A stretch of DNA of 64,000 bases from Hyphomicrobiales bacterium (GTDB lineage: Bacteria; Pseudomonadota; Alphaproteobacteria; Rhizobiales; Rhizobiaceae). Position 1 is the stretch's first letter. Every line of letters begins with the position of its first letter. The translations under genes and the position numbers were made by a program. This document shows positions 35,206 through 44,915 of this stretch, piece by piece. The notes under the pieces are model-generated. The model ran no database searches, was not told the DNA's origin, and saw nothing but the letters and a program-made list of their open reading frames with translations. The stretch is taken from NCBI GenBank assembly GCA_900469955.1, contig UBYX01000010.1, positions 124,001 to 188,000 of the forward strand. The letters run 5' to 3'.

Positions 35206-37173
35206 ATGTGCGGTTTTGCTGGCTTCGTTGGTGAAGCATGTGCCTCCGGTAAACCGGAAGCTCTCCTGTCGTCCATGGCGGCCGCGATTGCCCATCGCGG
35301 ACCGGACGGACAAGGCGTATTCGCCGTGCCCGGTGTCGGGCTTGCCCATGTCCGCCTGTCGATCGTGGGGCTTGCCGACGGCCAGCAGCCGATGACGAGT
35401 GCCGACGGCCGTTTCACCATCGTCTTCAACGGCGAGATATTCAACTATGTCGAACTGCGCGACGACCTGAAGGCTCGTGGCGTTGTCTTCCGCACCGGCA
35501 GCGACACGGAAGTGCTGCTGCAGCTTTATGCGCTCCATGGCGAAGGCTGCCTTTCACGCCTCAACGGCGACTTCGCCTTCGCGGTATGGGACGCGCGCGA
35601 CCGGCGGCTGATGCTTGCCCGCGACCGGATGGGCGTACGGCCGCTCTTTTACACCCGGCACAAAGGCACACTCTTCTTCGGCTCCGAAGTGAAGGCGCTG
35701 CTAAAGGTGCCGGCCATCGATGCGGAACTCGATCCCTTTGCGCTCGACCAGATCTTCACGCTCTGGGCGCCGATCCCGCCGCGAACGGCTTTCAAGGATA
35801 TATACGAACTCGAGCCCGGACATCTGCTGATCGCCGAAGGCGGACGCACCGAAGTCAGGCCCTATTGGTCGCTCGACTTTCCCGACGCCGACGACCGGAC
35901 CGAAACGGACCAGGCGGCAATGGAAGAAGAGCTGAGGGCGCTCCTGACGGATGCGACGCGGCTTCGCATGCGCGCCGACGTCCCGGTCGGCGCCTATCTT
36001 TCCGGCGGCCTCGATTCCTCGCTGATCACGGCTCTGGCCGCGCCGATGGCGCCGAACGGACTGAACACCTTCTCGGTGACCTTCGACGATGCCGAGCATG
36101 ACGAAAGTGCGTTCCAGATGGAAGTCGCCCGCGCGCTCGGAACGCATCATCGAGCAGTCGCAAGCGGCTCGGCCGATATCGCGGCGAGCTTTCCGGATGT
36201 GATCAATTTCACCGAGCGGCCGGTGCTGCGCACCGCGCCTGCCCCGCTCTATCGCCTTTCCAGCCTCGTACGAGATGCCGGTATGAAGGTCGTGCTGACC
36301 GGCGAAGGCGCCGACGAGGTCTTTGCCGGCTACGATATCTTCCGGGAAGCACGGGTGCGGCGCTTCTGCGCCCGCCAGCCGGGCTCGAAGATCAGGCCGC
36401 ATCTCTTCCGCAAGCTCTATCCCTACCTGCCCGGCTTGAAACAGCAGTCTTCGGACTATCTTGCCGCTTTCTTCGGCGCCTCCAGCGACATTGCCGACGA
36501 TCCGCTTTTCTCGCACCGGCCGCGCTTCCGCTCGACGGCTTCGGCGAAGATCTTCTATTCCGACGATTTGCGCGCCACCCTCGGTACTTATGACGCAGCG
36601 GAAGAGCTTGCCTCGCGCCTGCCCGGAAACTTCCGTCGCTGGCATCCGCTGCATCAGGCTCAATATCTCGAAGGCCGTTTCCTGCTGCCCGGCTACATTC
36701 TCTCCAGTCAGGGAGATCGTGTTGCGATGGCGCATGGCATCGAAGGCCGTTTTCCCTTCCTCGACCATCGCCTTGTCGAATTCGCAAGCCGCCTGAGGCC
36801 GGAGATGAAGCTCAAGGGCCTGGAGGAGAAACATATCCTCCGGCGGGTGGCGAAAGACCTGCTGCCGGACGTGATCAGCAAGAGACCCAAGCAGCCTTAT
36901 CGCGCGCCGGACAGCCGTTCCTTCGTCGGCAACGACGAACGAGCCTATGTCGGCAAGATGCTCGGCGAACAGGCGATCGCCGCCACGGGACTGTTCAACG
37001 CCCGCGCGGTCGCCAAGCTGCATCAGAAGTGCCGAACGCAGACGGTTTCCGGTTTCCGCGACAATGCTGCCTTTGTCGGCATTCTTTCCACGCAGCTCTG
37101 GCTGCAGAACTTCACGGCCCGTGACGCCGCCGGAGCCGATCCCATTGCCATGGCGGCAGGAAGCAAAGCATGA
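35206..37173 (+). CDS. asnB: asparagine synthase-like amidotransferase of the EPS cluster
   Basis: AsnB family (655 aa). The N-terminal class II glutaminase begins at MCGFAGF with Cys 2 as nucleophile and HRGPDGQG; the synthetase domain has the PP-loop SGGLDSS. It moves ammonia from glutamine to an adenylated carboxylate. In polysaccharide loci such proteins are thought to amidate uronic acid residues rather than make asparagine, and the 4-bp overlap with a flippase gene supports that here. The Cys must be residue 2 after Met removal, which fixes the ATG at 35206. Confidence 0.92.
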   Translation: MCGFAGFVGEACASGKPEALLSSMAAAIAHRGPDGQGVFAVPGVGLAHVRLSIVGLADGQQPMTSADGRFTIVFNGEIFNYVELRDDLKARGVVFRTGSDTEVLLQLYALHGEGCLSRLNGDFAFAVWDARDRRLMLARDRMGVRPLFYTRHKGTLFFGSEVKALLKVPAIDAELDPFALDQIFTLWAPIPPRTAFKDIYELEPGHLLIAEGGRTEVRPYWSLDFPDADDRTETDQAAMEEELRALLTDATRLRMRADVPVGAYLSGGLDSSLITALAAPMAPNGLNTFSVTFDDAEHDESAFQMEVARALGTHHRAVASGSADIAASFPDVINFTERPVLRTAPAPLYRLSSLVRDAGMKVVLTGEGADEVFAGYDIFREARVRRFCARQPGSKIRPHLFRKLYPYLPGLKQQSSDYLAAFFGASSDIADDPLFSHRPRFRSTASAKIFYSDDLRATLGTYDAAEELASRLPGNFRRWHPLHQAQYLEGRFLLPGYILSSQGDRVAMAHGIEGRFPFLDHRLVEFASRLRPEMKLKGLEEKHILRRVAKDLLPDVISKRPKQPYRAPDSRSFVGNDERAYVGKMLGEQAIAATGLFNARAVAKLHQKCRTQTVSGFRDNAAFVGILSTQLWLQNFTARDAAGADPIAMAAGSKA

Positions 37174-38480
37174 CGGTGCCCGGATCGATCCAGAAGATGG
37201 CACGGCTTCGCGGTTTCCTGCCGATGTTCATGTCCTATGCGGCTTCGGGCGGCAGCCTGATCGTCAGCTCCTTCGCTCAACTCCTGACCTTTGCCATCCT
37301 TGCCCGGTTCCTCGGCGTCCACGAGTTCAGCCTGTTCGTGGCAATCACCGCGGTCTCGGCAATCGCGGTTCATCTCTGCGGTCTCGGCGCCACCGAATGC
37401 CTGGTTCGGCGTGTCGCACGCGACCATGCCATCTACCCCCTGATGCTCGGGCACAACCTGATCCTGATTTCGGCAAGCGGCGCCGCCCTCATCATGGTCG
37501 GCGCCGTGGCATTGCCCTTCTTCTTCGAAGTCTCCGCCGATCCGGTGGTGAACGTGGTCGAGATCACCCTGATGCTCGTCACGAATATCGTGCTCGTCCG
37601 CTGCATCCTGTTTGCGGAGCAGGTGTTCATCGCTTTTTCGGACTTCGGCTCGGCCAACAAGGTCGTCATGGGTTTTGCACTCATCCGCACCGCCGCGGCC
37701 GTGCTCGCCTGTCTCGCCTTCGGCGTATCGACGCTTTCGGGCTGGATCCTCTGGCAATTCGCGGCCCATCTCCTCATGCTGGCTTTCTGCATCCATGCGC
37801 TGCGCCGCCTCGGCCGGCCCCAATGGGGGCTCGTGCGCGAAGAGCTTCGGCTCGGCCTGTTCTTCAGCATCCCCTTCATTCTCAAGGCGGCGCGCCAGAA
37901 TGCCGACCTCCTGGTCCTGAGCCTGGTCACCACAGCCGAGATCGTTTCGAGTTACAGTGTCGCGCGTCGCATCATCGAGAGCAGCTATCTTTCCGTCGAT
38001 GCGCTGAACCGCATTGTTTATCCCGGCACCGCAAAGGCGAGCCAGGCAGGGCTTCACCACGCGGCGGAGCGGGTATCGAAAATCTTCGCCGTGGCCTTCA
38101 CGATCAGCGTCGGCGCCGGTGCGACCGTCTATGTATTCGCACCTCTGCTGCCTTTTCTGTTCGGGCATGATTACATCTCGCTTGTGAGTTTCGTCCGCGT
38201 CCTCTGCTGGGTCGTGGTGCCGGTCGCCTGCTGGGCGATCGCGCTCGAGGCGCTCGGCGCCGCCGGCCATCAAGGCGCACGCGCTTCCGTTCTCGGAACC
38301 GGCAGCCTGCTCGGCGCAGGCATTGCTGCATGGGCCACCTGGTATGCCCCGCCGCTTGGCACCTTTGTCTCCTATTATGTGATCGAGGCAGCCATGGCGA
38401 TCGCCGCCTGGGCCGTTTATCTAAGCGTCGTGGCGAGGAGCAGGCAGTCGACTTTTGCCGTCAGCGAGCCCGCCGAATGA
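37170..38480 (+). CDS. polysaccharide flippase (Wzx/MATE-like)
   Basis: A 436-residue integral membrane protein with about 12 helices in the oligosaccharide flippase (MOP) superfamily. It would move undecaprenyl-linked repeat units across the inner membrane for assembly by the polymerase encoded at 41403. The N-terminal region (MFMSYAASGGSLIVSSFAQLLTFAILARFLG) is typical of the family. Both ends overlap neighbours by 4 bp, so it belongs to a tightly coupled operon. Confidence 0.88.
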   Translation: MTVPGSIQKMARLRGFLPMFMSYAASGGSLIVSSFAQLLTFAILARFLGVHEFSLFVAITAVSAIAVHLCGLGATECLVRRVARDHAIYPLMLGHNLILISASGAALIMVGAVALPFFFEVSADPVVNVVEITLMLVTNIVLVRCILFAEQVFIAFSDFGSANKVVMGFALIRTAAAVLACLAFGVSTLSGWILWQFAAHLLMLAFCIHALRRLGRPQWGLVREELRLGLFFSIPFILKAARQNADLLVLSLVTTAEIVSSYSVARRIIESSYLSVDALNRIVYPGTAKASQAGLHHAAERVSKIFAVAFTISVGAGATVYVFAPLLPFLFGHDYISLVSFVRVLCWVVVPVACWAIALEALGAAGHQGARASVLGTGSLLGAGIAAWATWYAPPLGTFVSYYVIEAAMAIAAWAVYLSVVARSRQSTFAVSEPAE

Positions 38481-39628
38481 ACCTGCTCTCCAGCCCTCTG
38501 GCCGCGGAGGCTCCTCCTGTCCCCCTCACCCGCAACGGGTCCCACGGCGTGCGTCCGATGGAAGCCGCCGACCTTCAGTCCGTCGGGCGGCTCTTCAACA
38601 AGGCATTCAGGAACAGGGACGAGGCGCCACAGCAGGGTCTTCTGGATTATCTCGACCGCGTTTTCCTGAAATGTCCGGGATATGCCCCTGAGCATGGCAG
38701 CATCGTCCATGAGGATCATCACGGCCGGATCGACAGCGCGTTGCTGGCGCTTCCCATGCCCTTCCTCGTCTGCGGCCGGCGCATTACCGCGCGACTTCTA
38801 TGCGCCTTCATGGCGGACAAGAAGACCGGGCTTGCCGGTGCCGCAAGACTGGCCCGCGCGATCCGCCTCTCGCAACCGGATCTCTGTTTCTCAGACAATG
38901 CCTCCCCGGTCAGCGCCGATCACTGGACGACCGGCGGCGGCTTCATGCTTCCCGTTCAAAGCCTCGAGTGGCGCCGCACCTTCCAGCCTTTTCAGGCAAG
39001 TCTCGATCGACTGAAGGAAAAACTGCCCAGGGTAAGCCATCTTCCGCTTTCGATGTCGGTCAGGCCGGTAGACCTCATCGCTCGACGTTTTGAAGCGTTC
39101 ACGCCGCCGGAACCCGCCGGAGTGAACTCGGTCGAAGCGGATTTCGACGATTTCTTCACCTGCGCCGCGACAATGACCGAGCGCTTTGCGATCCGCCCCG
39201 ACTGGTCGCGTGACGATCTTCTGTGGCTGATGGATACGGCCGCCTCGAACCTGTCGCTCGGCCGGCTCCGCTGCAAACGGGTCTTCAGCGCGAAAGGCAC
39301 GACGATCGGCTGCTACCTGTTCTTCGGCAGGCCGGGAAGGATGGCGCACGTCCTCAATATCCTATGCCGCGAAGGACACGAATTCGACGTGGTCGGGCAT
39401 ATGTTTTCAGACCTTTCGGCCTTCGGCTATTCAGCGGCCCACGGAATGGCTCAGCCCTTCCTGATGAACGCATTGATGCGGCAGCGACAGATGAACTTCC
39501 GGCACCGCGGCTATTTTTGCATGGTGACGCGGCATCAGGACATCCGCGAGGCTGCAACCGGAAACGATATTTTTGTCGGCGGCCTCGCCTCCGAAAGCTG
39601 GAGCCGTCTCCTCACCGACTTCGCCTAA
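38477..39628 (+). CDS. GNAT-like acyltransferase of the EPS cluster
   Basis: A 383-residue cytoplasmic protein. VRPMEAADLQSVGRLFNKAFRNRDE at residues about 25-50 is a GNAT-like beginning, followed by GSIVHEDHHGRIDSALLALP. The second half (FVGH ... RMAHVLNILCREG) looks like a second, degenerate GNAT fold, as in FemAB- or N-acyltransferase-type proteins. It may acetylate or acylate a sugar of the repeat unit; the donor and acceptor are unknown. The ATG overlaps the flippase stop. Confidence 0.7.
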   Translation: MNLLSSPLAAEAPPVPLTRNGSHGVRPMEAADLQSVGRLFNKAFRNRDEAPQQGLLDYLDRVFLKCPGYAPEHGSIVHEDHHGRIDSALLALPMPFLVCGRRITARLLCAFMADKKTGLAGAARLARAIRLSQPDLCFSDNASPVSADHWTTGGGFMLPVQSLEWRRTFQPFQASLDRLKEKLPRVSHLPLSMSVRPVDLIARRFEAFTPPEPAGVNSVEADFDDFFTCAATMTERFAIRPDWSRDDLLWLMDTAASNLSLGRLRCKRVFSAKGTTIGCYLFFGRPGRMAHVLNILCREGHEFDVVGHMFSDLSAFGYSAAHGMAQPFLMNALMRQRQMNFRHRGYFCMVTRHQDIREAATGNDIFVGGLASESWSRLLTDFA

Positions 39629-39730
39629 TGTGAGATTAACGCGATATTCACCGTACTGACCTAGTGATGAAGCCTGATATTGGCGAAATGCGGCGCGTTC
39701 GATGCTTCGGCCGCATGGCTGGAGGTGTGC

Positions 39731-41392
39731 ATGTACCGGCCGAGGGAGCCTGAGAACCGACGACCGGCGTCATCTTCCGTGCCTGCAGGTCAGCGCGGCG
39801 GCATGTCTTATCGCGGCTCGCTTCTTGATCGGCTGGACGACGAACGCCTCCAGGAATCCTACCAGGACGAGAACGATTCCCGCGCGGGCGAAAGGGATGA
39901 CTACTGGCGTCGTCCGAGCCGACAGCCGCAACCCGCTCCGCGCCCTGCGGAGGAACCGGCCGCGACCTACTCTTCCTCGTTCAACGGGGTCATAGAAGCC
40001 CAGATCCGCAGCCTGTCCGAGATCGGCGTCGGCGACATCCTCTCCTGGCTGCGCAAAGGGCTGCCCTGGATCATTTTCTTCGTGGTCCTCGGCGTTATTG
40101 CGGCCTTTCTGTATTCGGCCACCGCCAGCCCGCGATACACCGTCTATACCGATATCATCATCGATCCTCAGAACCTCAACGTCGTGACCGACGACGTGTT
40201 CGCTTCGAGCCCGCAACGGGACTCTCAGCTCCTGGAGGTGGAAAGCAAACTGCGCGTGCTGACGTCCCGCAATGTCCTGAAACAGGTCGTCGCGGATATG
40301 AACCTGACGGAAGATCCGGAATTCACAAAGCCCGGCGCGCTGGAGCCGCTGCTGCGTCTGTTCTCCCCCGGCCGTCCGGCCGGCGACAGGGAGCTCGGCG
40401 TGCTGATGGAACTCGGCGAGCGGGTCAAGGCCGCCCGTGAAGAACGGTCTTTCGTTGTCACGCTTTCCGTATGGTCCGAGGATCCGGAAAAATCGATCAG
40501 GCTCTCCGAAGCGATCGTCCGCGCTTTCGAGACCGAGCTCTTCGAGTCGTCGGCCGACAGCGCCGGCCGTGTCGCCGCAACGCTCACCAGCCGCCTTGAC
40601 GAACTGCGCGCCCAGGTGACGGACGCTGAGGAAAAGGTCGCCCAGTTCAAGCGCGACAACAATATCCAGGAATCCAATACCGGCGAGCTTGCGAGCAGCC
40701 GGATTTCCAGCGCCCTCGACACCCAGGTCCTCGATGCGCAGCAGCGCCTGATCCAGGCAGAAGCGCGCTACAACCAGATGCGTTCGGCCGTTGCCGACCG
40801 GCGGACGGCGACGGCGACCGTCTTCGATTCTCCCGGTATGCAGACGCTTCGGACCAGCTACAATACTTTGCAACAGCAGATCGGCTCGCTGACGCTCACC
40901 TACGGTGCCCGCCATCCGCGGCTGGTTTCGCTGCAGTCGGAAAAAGCCGCCATCGACAAAGCCATAGCCGACGAGGCGAGCCGCATCCTCGAGACGGCCA
41001 AGACGGACGTCGACCAGGCACGCGTGACGCTGAACCAGCTCCGCGGCAAGGCCGACGCCGAACGTTCCACCGTCTTCACCAACAACGACGCGCAGATACG
41101 CCTGCGCGAACTGGAACGGGATGCGCGCGCCAAGGCGGCGGTCTACGAAACCTATCTCGGCCGCACCCACCAGATCACCGAACGCCAGCAGATCGACACC
41201 AGCAATGTCCGGGTCATCTCGCCGCCCGTGCCGCCCAAGGCGAAGAGCTGGCCGCCGCGCACGGTCATCCTCCTTGCGGGCGGCGGTGTCGGCGGCTTTA
41301 TGCTCGGCACCGGAGTGGCTCTTCTGCTCGGGCTCGCGCAACATCTGGGCGATGCCCGCCGCCGCTTCGCTTACACGCAGAGATACGCCTGA
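39731..41392 (+). CDS. polysaccharide chain-length/co-polymerase protein (GumC/Wzz-like)
   Basis: A 553-residue Wzz/GumC-like protein. A Pro/Arg-rich cytoplasmic N-terminus (about 110 residues) precedes the first helix (LPWIIFFVVLGVIAAFLYSA), then a long periplasmic coiled-coil region and a second helix near residue 515 after the PPVPPKAKSWPPR motif. No BY-kinase domain is fused, and none is adjacent. It would control chain length or export of the polymer. I chose the ATG at 39731 for its GGAGG site 5 nt upstream; the frame is open to 39680. Confidence 0.88.
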   Translation: MYRPREPENRRPASSSVPAGQRGGMSYRGSLLDRLDDERLQESYQDENDSRAGERDDYWRRPSRQPQPAPRPAEEPAATYSSSFNGVIEAQIRSLSEIGVGDILSWLRKGLPWIIFFVVLGVIAAFLYSATASPRYTVYTDIIIDPQNLNVVTDDVFASSPQRDSQLLEVESKLRVLTSRNVLKQVVADMNLTEDPEFTKPGALEPLLRLFSPGRPAGDRELGVLMELGERVKAAREERSFVVTLSVWSEDPEKSIRLSEAIVRAFETELFESSADSAGRVAATLTSRLDELRAQVTDAEEKVAQFKRDNNIQESNTGELASSRISSALDTQVLDAQQRLIQAEARYNQMRSAVADRRTATATVFDSPGMQTLRTSYNTLQQQIGSLTLTYGARHPRLVSLQSEKAAIDKAIADEASRILETAKTDVDQARVTLNQLRGKADAERSTVFTNNDAQIRLRELERDARAKAAVYETYLGRTHQITERQQIDTSNVRVISPPVPPKAKSWPPRTVILLAGGGVGGFMLGTGVALLLGLAQHLGDARRRFAYTQRYA

Positions 41393-41402
41393 GGGGTTGA
41401 GC

Positions 41403-42743
41403 ATGCGCAACCCGACAGCCGTAGCGACAGGCCCCGCCGATATCGATCACCGCAACATGATCGGCTCGATGCTGTTCCTCGGCCTGTTCCTGTTCTTTGC
41501 GATATCGATCGACCCCTTCTACGATCTGACCCTGCCCTCGTCATCGAGTATCGAGACCGACAATTCCAGCCGGCTGAACCAGATCCTGTTCATCTTCCTG
41601 CCCTTCGGCGCGGTTTTGTGCACCATGGCCACCTCCATGCGCAGCACCTTCCTGCAGCCGCGGTGGCTGATGCTGACGATCTTCCTCTGGCTGCTGTTCG
41701 TTTCGTTCTTCTCGAGCCACGGCTCCAACAGCTTCAAGGCCCTGGTCCTCACCTCGCTGGTGGTCATCGGCGCCAATGCCAGCGTGCTGCTGCCGCGTTC
41801 CGAGACACATTTCGCCAAACTGCTGGCGATCGGAACGCTCGCCTGCATCGGGCTCTGCTATTACGGCATCGTTTTCCTGCCGTACCTTTCCATTCACTCG
41901 GCGGCCGAGGTCACCGAACCCATGCATGCCGGCCTCTGGCGCGGCTATTTTCCCCATAAAAACAATGCCGCCGCCGCCATGGTGCTGTTTGCCTTCTGCG
42001 GCATATTCGTCATGCGGGTCTGGTCGCGCCTCGTAGGCCTCGCCATCTTCGCAGGCGCCGCCTGGTTCCTGATGCACACCGGCGGCAAGACCGCGTCGGC
42101 CATGCTGCCGGCAGTTATTCTGCTCTCCTGGCTGTTCGAGAAATGCCGCTTTCTTCGCATCCCGCTTTCGATAGGCGGCGTCGCCGCGTTCAACCTGCTT
42201 GCCGTCGGTGCGGCAATCTCGCCGGGCCTGAGCGAACTGGTGAAGAGCTTCGGCGTGGATGCCACCTTCACCAACCGCGCCGATATCTGGCGGATCGCAA
42301 TCAACGCGATTTCGGAATTTCCGATGACGGGTTTCGGTCTGAAGTCCTTCTGGCGCACCGAAGAACTGGTTTACGGCGGTCAGGGATTGGCAACTTGGGC
42401 AATCTCGGCTTCGCATGCCCACAATTCCTATGTGGAGATCCTGCTGATCGGTGGGATACCGGCCCTCATGCTTTCGCTGATCTGGTTTTTCGTCGTACCG
42501 CTGCGGAGTTTTTCGAAGATCACTGCGCAAGGAAAGATGACCCATAGCGGTCGGCTTTTCCTGCGCATCTGGCTTTACATGATATTCACCACCTGCCTCG
42601 AAAGTCTCTTCTACGAAAGTTCCTCGGGCTACATTGTCGGCTGGTTCCTGTTCTGCATGGCACTCTTCGGAATCCGCTACGAAGCCAATGCCATCCATAT
42701 CGAGGAGAGATCGTTGGAAAGAGGAAGGGAGGCCCATGCCTGA
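41403..42743 (+). CDS. O-antigen ligase/polymerase (Wzy-like)
   Basis: A 446-residue membrane protein with 10-12 helices and a large periplasmic loop containing NRADIWRIAINAISEFPMTGFGLKSFW and SHAHNSYVEILLIGGI, both characteristic of the O-antigen ligase/Wzy_C family. It probably polymerises the repeat unit in the periplasm. GAGGGG precedes the ATG at 41403, 10 bp after the chain-length gene. Confidence 0.9.
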   Translation: MRNPTAVATGPADIDHRNMIGSMLFLGLFLFFAISIDPFYDLTLPSSSSIETDNSSRLNQILFIFLPFGAVLCTMATSMRSTFLQPRWLMLTIFLWLLFVSFFSSHGSNSFKALVLTSLVVIGANASVLLPRSETHFAKLLAIGTLACIGLCYYGIVFLPYLSIHSAAEVTEPMHAGLWRGYFPHKNNAAAAMVLFAFCGIFVMRVWSRLVGLAIFAGAAWFLMHTGGKTASAMLPAVILLSWLFEKCRFLRIPLSIGGVAAFNLLAVGAAISPGLSELVKSFGVDATFTNRADIWRIAINAISEFPMTGFGLKSFWRTEELVYGGQGLATWAISASHAHNSYVEILLIGGIPALMLSLIWFFVVPLRSFSKITAQGKMTHSGRLFLRIWLYMIFTTCLESLFYESSSGYIVGWFLFCMALFGIRYEANAIHIEERSLERGREAHA

Positions 42744-43509
42744 CGCATTCAAGGCAATGGAGGGATTGATCGACCGGATAAGCAATCGGCTTATCTGGAA
42801 GATGGCCCGGCGGACGCGTACCGTCGCAACCGACGTGCCGATCGTCTCCTTCACCTTCGATGACGTGCCGGATACCGCCTTGACCAACGGCGCATCCATT
42901 CTCGAAAAACATGACGCTGCCGGCACCTTCTACATCGCTGGCGGCCTTGAAGGGCTCGTGGAGCCGGACCGCAGGCTGATCAGCCGCGACGGCTGTCTGG
43001 AACTCTTCCGGCGCGGCCATGAGATCGGCAGCCATACCTTCACGCACCACCGGCTCCGCTCTTACGGCAAATCGCTTTCGGCGGATCTTGAGAGAAATAG
43101 CGAATACCTCCGCGAGGCCGGCATTACGCGCCCCGCGAGTAATTTCGCCTTTCCCTACAATGCCGCCTGGCCGCTCGCCCGGCGCGAACTCGCGCGGCGA
43201 TACCGGACCTGTCGCGGTGCGGGCGAGGCAATCAATCGCGGTCCGGTAGACCCGTTGATGTTGCAATCGGTGGAGATCCGCCAGCCCGAGGACCATGTGC
43301 GCGGACTGACGACCTGGATAGACGACGCCCTGAAGAACCCGGGATGGCTCATTTTCTTCACCCATGACATTGCCGAGACCCCGACACCCTACGGCTGCAC
43401 ACCGGGGGCTTTCGAGCATCTGGTGGGCTACGCCCGCAAACGCGGTTGCAGCATCCTGACCGTCGAGGCCGCGACGCGCACCCTCGGCTGGGAGGACACC
43501 GCCCAATGA
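42736..43509 (+). CDS. polysaccharide deacetylase (CE4)
   Basis: A 257-residue NodB-homology (CE4) enzyme. The metal site is visible: FTFDDVPD (catalytic Asp and metal Asp) and GSHTFTHH (the HxxxH metal histidines), then RPASNFAFPYN and FFTHDIAETP. It removes N- or O-acetyl groups from sugars of the polymer; no signal peptide is seen, so it may act on the lipid-linked precursor. GGAGG lies before the ATG at 42736; it overlaps the Wzy gene by 8 bp. Confidence 0.9.
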   Translation: MPDAFKAMEGLIDRISNRLIWKMARRTRTVATDVPIVSFTFDDVPDTALTNGASILEKHDAAGTFYIAGGLEGLVEPDRRLISRDGCLELFRRGHEIGSHTFTHHRLRSYGKSLSADLERNSEYLREAGITRPASNFAFPYNAAWPLARRELARRYRTCRGAGEAINRGPVDPLMLQSVEIRQPEDHVRGLTTWIDDALKNPGWLIFFTHDIAETPTPYGCTPGAFEHLVGYARKRGCSILTVEAATRTLGWEDTAQ

Positions 43510-44756
43510 ACGTGCATGCGACAGCCGTGGCGGTACCTCGCCTCCTGAACATCAACAACTACTTCTACAGGCGCGGCGGCGCAGAAACCGTCTTCTTCGA
43601 CCATACGGCGCTCTTTGAGGAGATCGGCTGGGATGTCGTGCCTTTCGCCATGCGGCACGAGAAGAACCTCCCCTCGCCCTGGTCCGACTATTTCGTCTCG
43701 GAGATCGAATATGGCCGCGAGATCGGGCTGAAGGAAAAGGTCCTGCAGGCGACCAAGGTCATCTATTCCTTCGAGGCCCAACGGAATCTGAAGCGCCTCA
43801 TCGACAAGACGCGGCCCGACGTCGCCCATGCCCACAATATCTATCACCACATCTCACCCGCGATCTTTTCCACCCTTAAAGATGCTGGCGTGCCGGTGGT
43901 GATGACGGCCCATGACCTCAAGCTCGCTTGCCCCTCCTACAAGATGCTGCGCGACGGCCGCATCTGCGAGGACTGCAAGGGCGGCCGGATCCATAACGTG
44001 GTGGTCAATCGCTGCGTCAAGGATTCGCTGCAGCTAAGCGGAGTGGTCTTCGCCGAGACGCTCCTGCATCGGTCGCTCGGGCTCTACCGAAACAAGGTCG
44101 ACCGGATCGTCGTGCCGAGCCGCTTCTATCGCGAAAAGCTGATCGAATGGGGCTGGCCGGCCGAAAAGCTCGTTCATGTCCCGAATTTCGTGGACGTCGA
44201 CCGGTTTTCCACGAAATGGCACGAGAGCGATTACTTCGTTTTCGCCGGCCGCCTAGCCCCGGAAAAAGGCATATCCACCCTGATCCGCGCCGCAGCCAAG
44301 GCGAGGCAGAAGCTGATCATAGCGGGGACCGGGCCGGAAGAGGACGCTCTCAAGGCGCTAGCCCGATCTGCTGGGGCCGAGGTCGTCTTCGCGGGCCATC
44401 TATCAGGAGACGTCCTGTTCCGCCTCATCGGCCAGTCTCTCGCGCTCGTCCTGCCTTCCGAATGGTACGAGAATGCACCGATCAGCATCCTGGAAGCCTA
44501 TGCGCTGGGACGTCCGGTCATCGGCGCTGCGATCGGCGGCATCCCGGAAATGGTCCGTGAAGGAGAAACCGGGCTCACCGCCGCCGCCGGCTCGGTCGAC
44601 GATCTGACAAGGACGCTCGCCGACCTCGCCGCCCGGTCGGCAAAGGAACGGGCACAGATGGGACAGGCCGGTCGCGCCTGGATTTCCAACGAATTCTCGC
44701 GCGCGGCCTACCGGCAGCGGATGTTCGATCTTTACCAATCCCTTATCCGCCGCTGA
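43506..44756 (+). CDS. GT4 glycosyltransferase
   Basis: A 416-residue cytoplasmic glycosyltransferase with two Rossmann domains. NNYFYRRGGAETVFFDHTALFEE at the N-terminus, then AHNIYHHISP and ICEDCKGGRIHNVV, are typical of the GT4 group found in exopolysaccharide loci. FAGRLAPEKGISTLIRAA and SEWYENAPISILEAYALGRPVI (E-x7-E motif) bind the nucleotide sugar. Acceptor and donor unknown. The ATG at 43506 overlaps the deacetylase stop. Confidence 0.92.
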   Translation: MNVHATAVAVPRLLNINNYFYRRGGAETVFFDHTALFEEIGWDVVPFAMRHEKNLPSPWSDYFVSEIEYGREIGLKEKVLQATKVIYSFEAQRNLKRLIDKTRPDVAHAHNIYHHISPAIFSTLKDAGVPVVMTAHDLKLACPSYKMLRDGRICEDCKGGRIHNVVVNRCVKDSLQLSGVVFAETLLHRSLGLYRNKVDRIVVPSRFYREKLIEWGWPAEKLVHVPNFVDVDRFSTKWHESDYFVFAGRLAPEKGISTLIRAAAKARQKLIIAGTGPEEDALKALARSAGAEVVFAGHLSGDVLFRLIGQSLALVLPSEWYENAPISILEAYALGRPVIGAAIGGIPEMVREGETGLTAAAGSVDDLTRTLADLAARSAKERAQMGQAGRAWISNEFSRAAYRQRMFDLYQSLIRR

Positions 44757-44915
44757 ACGGGAAACCCGATCCCGAAACCGGTCAGCCGTCCAAAAATTTT
44801 TTCACCGCTTTGCCCAAGAACCGCACAACTCCTTTAAAATCTTAGCTTTTTTCTTACCGGTATGAGAAGGTTCCTTCCATAGAACGGCATCAGAAAATGA
44901 ATTCTGGTGCCGGTG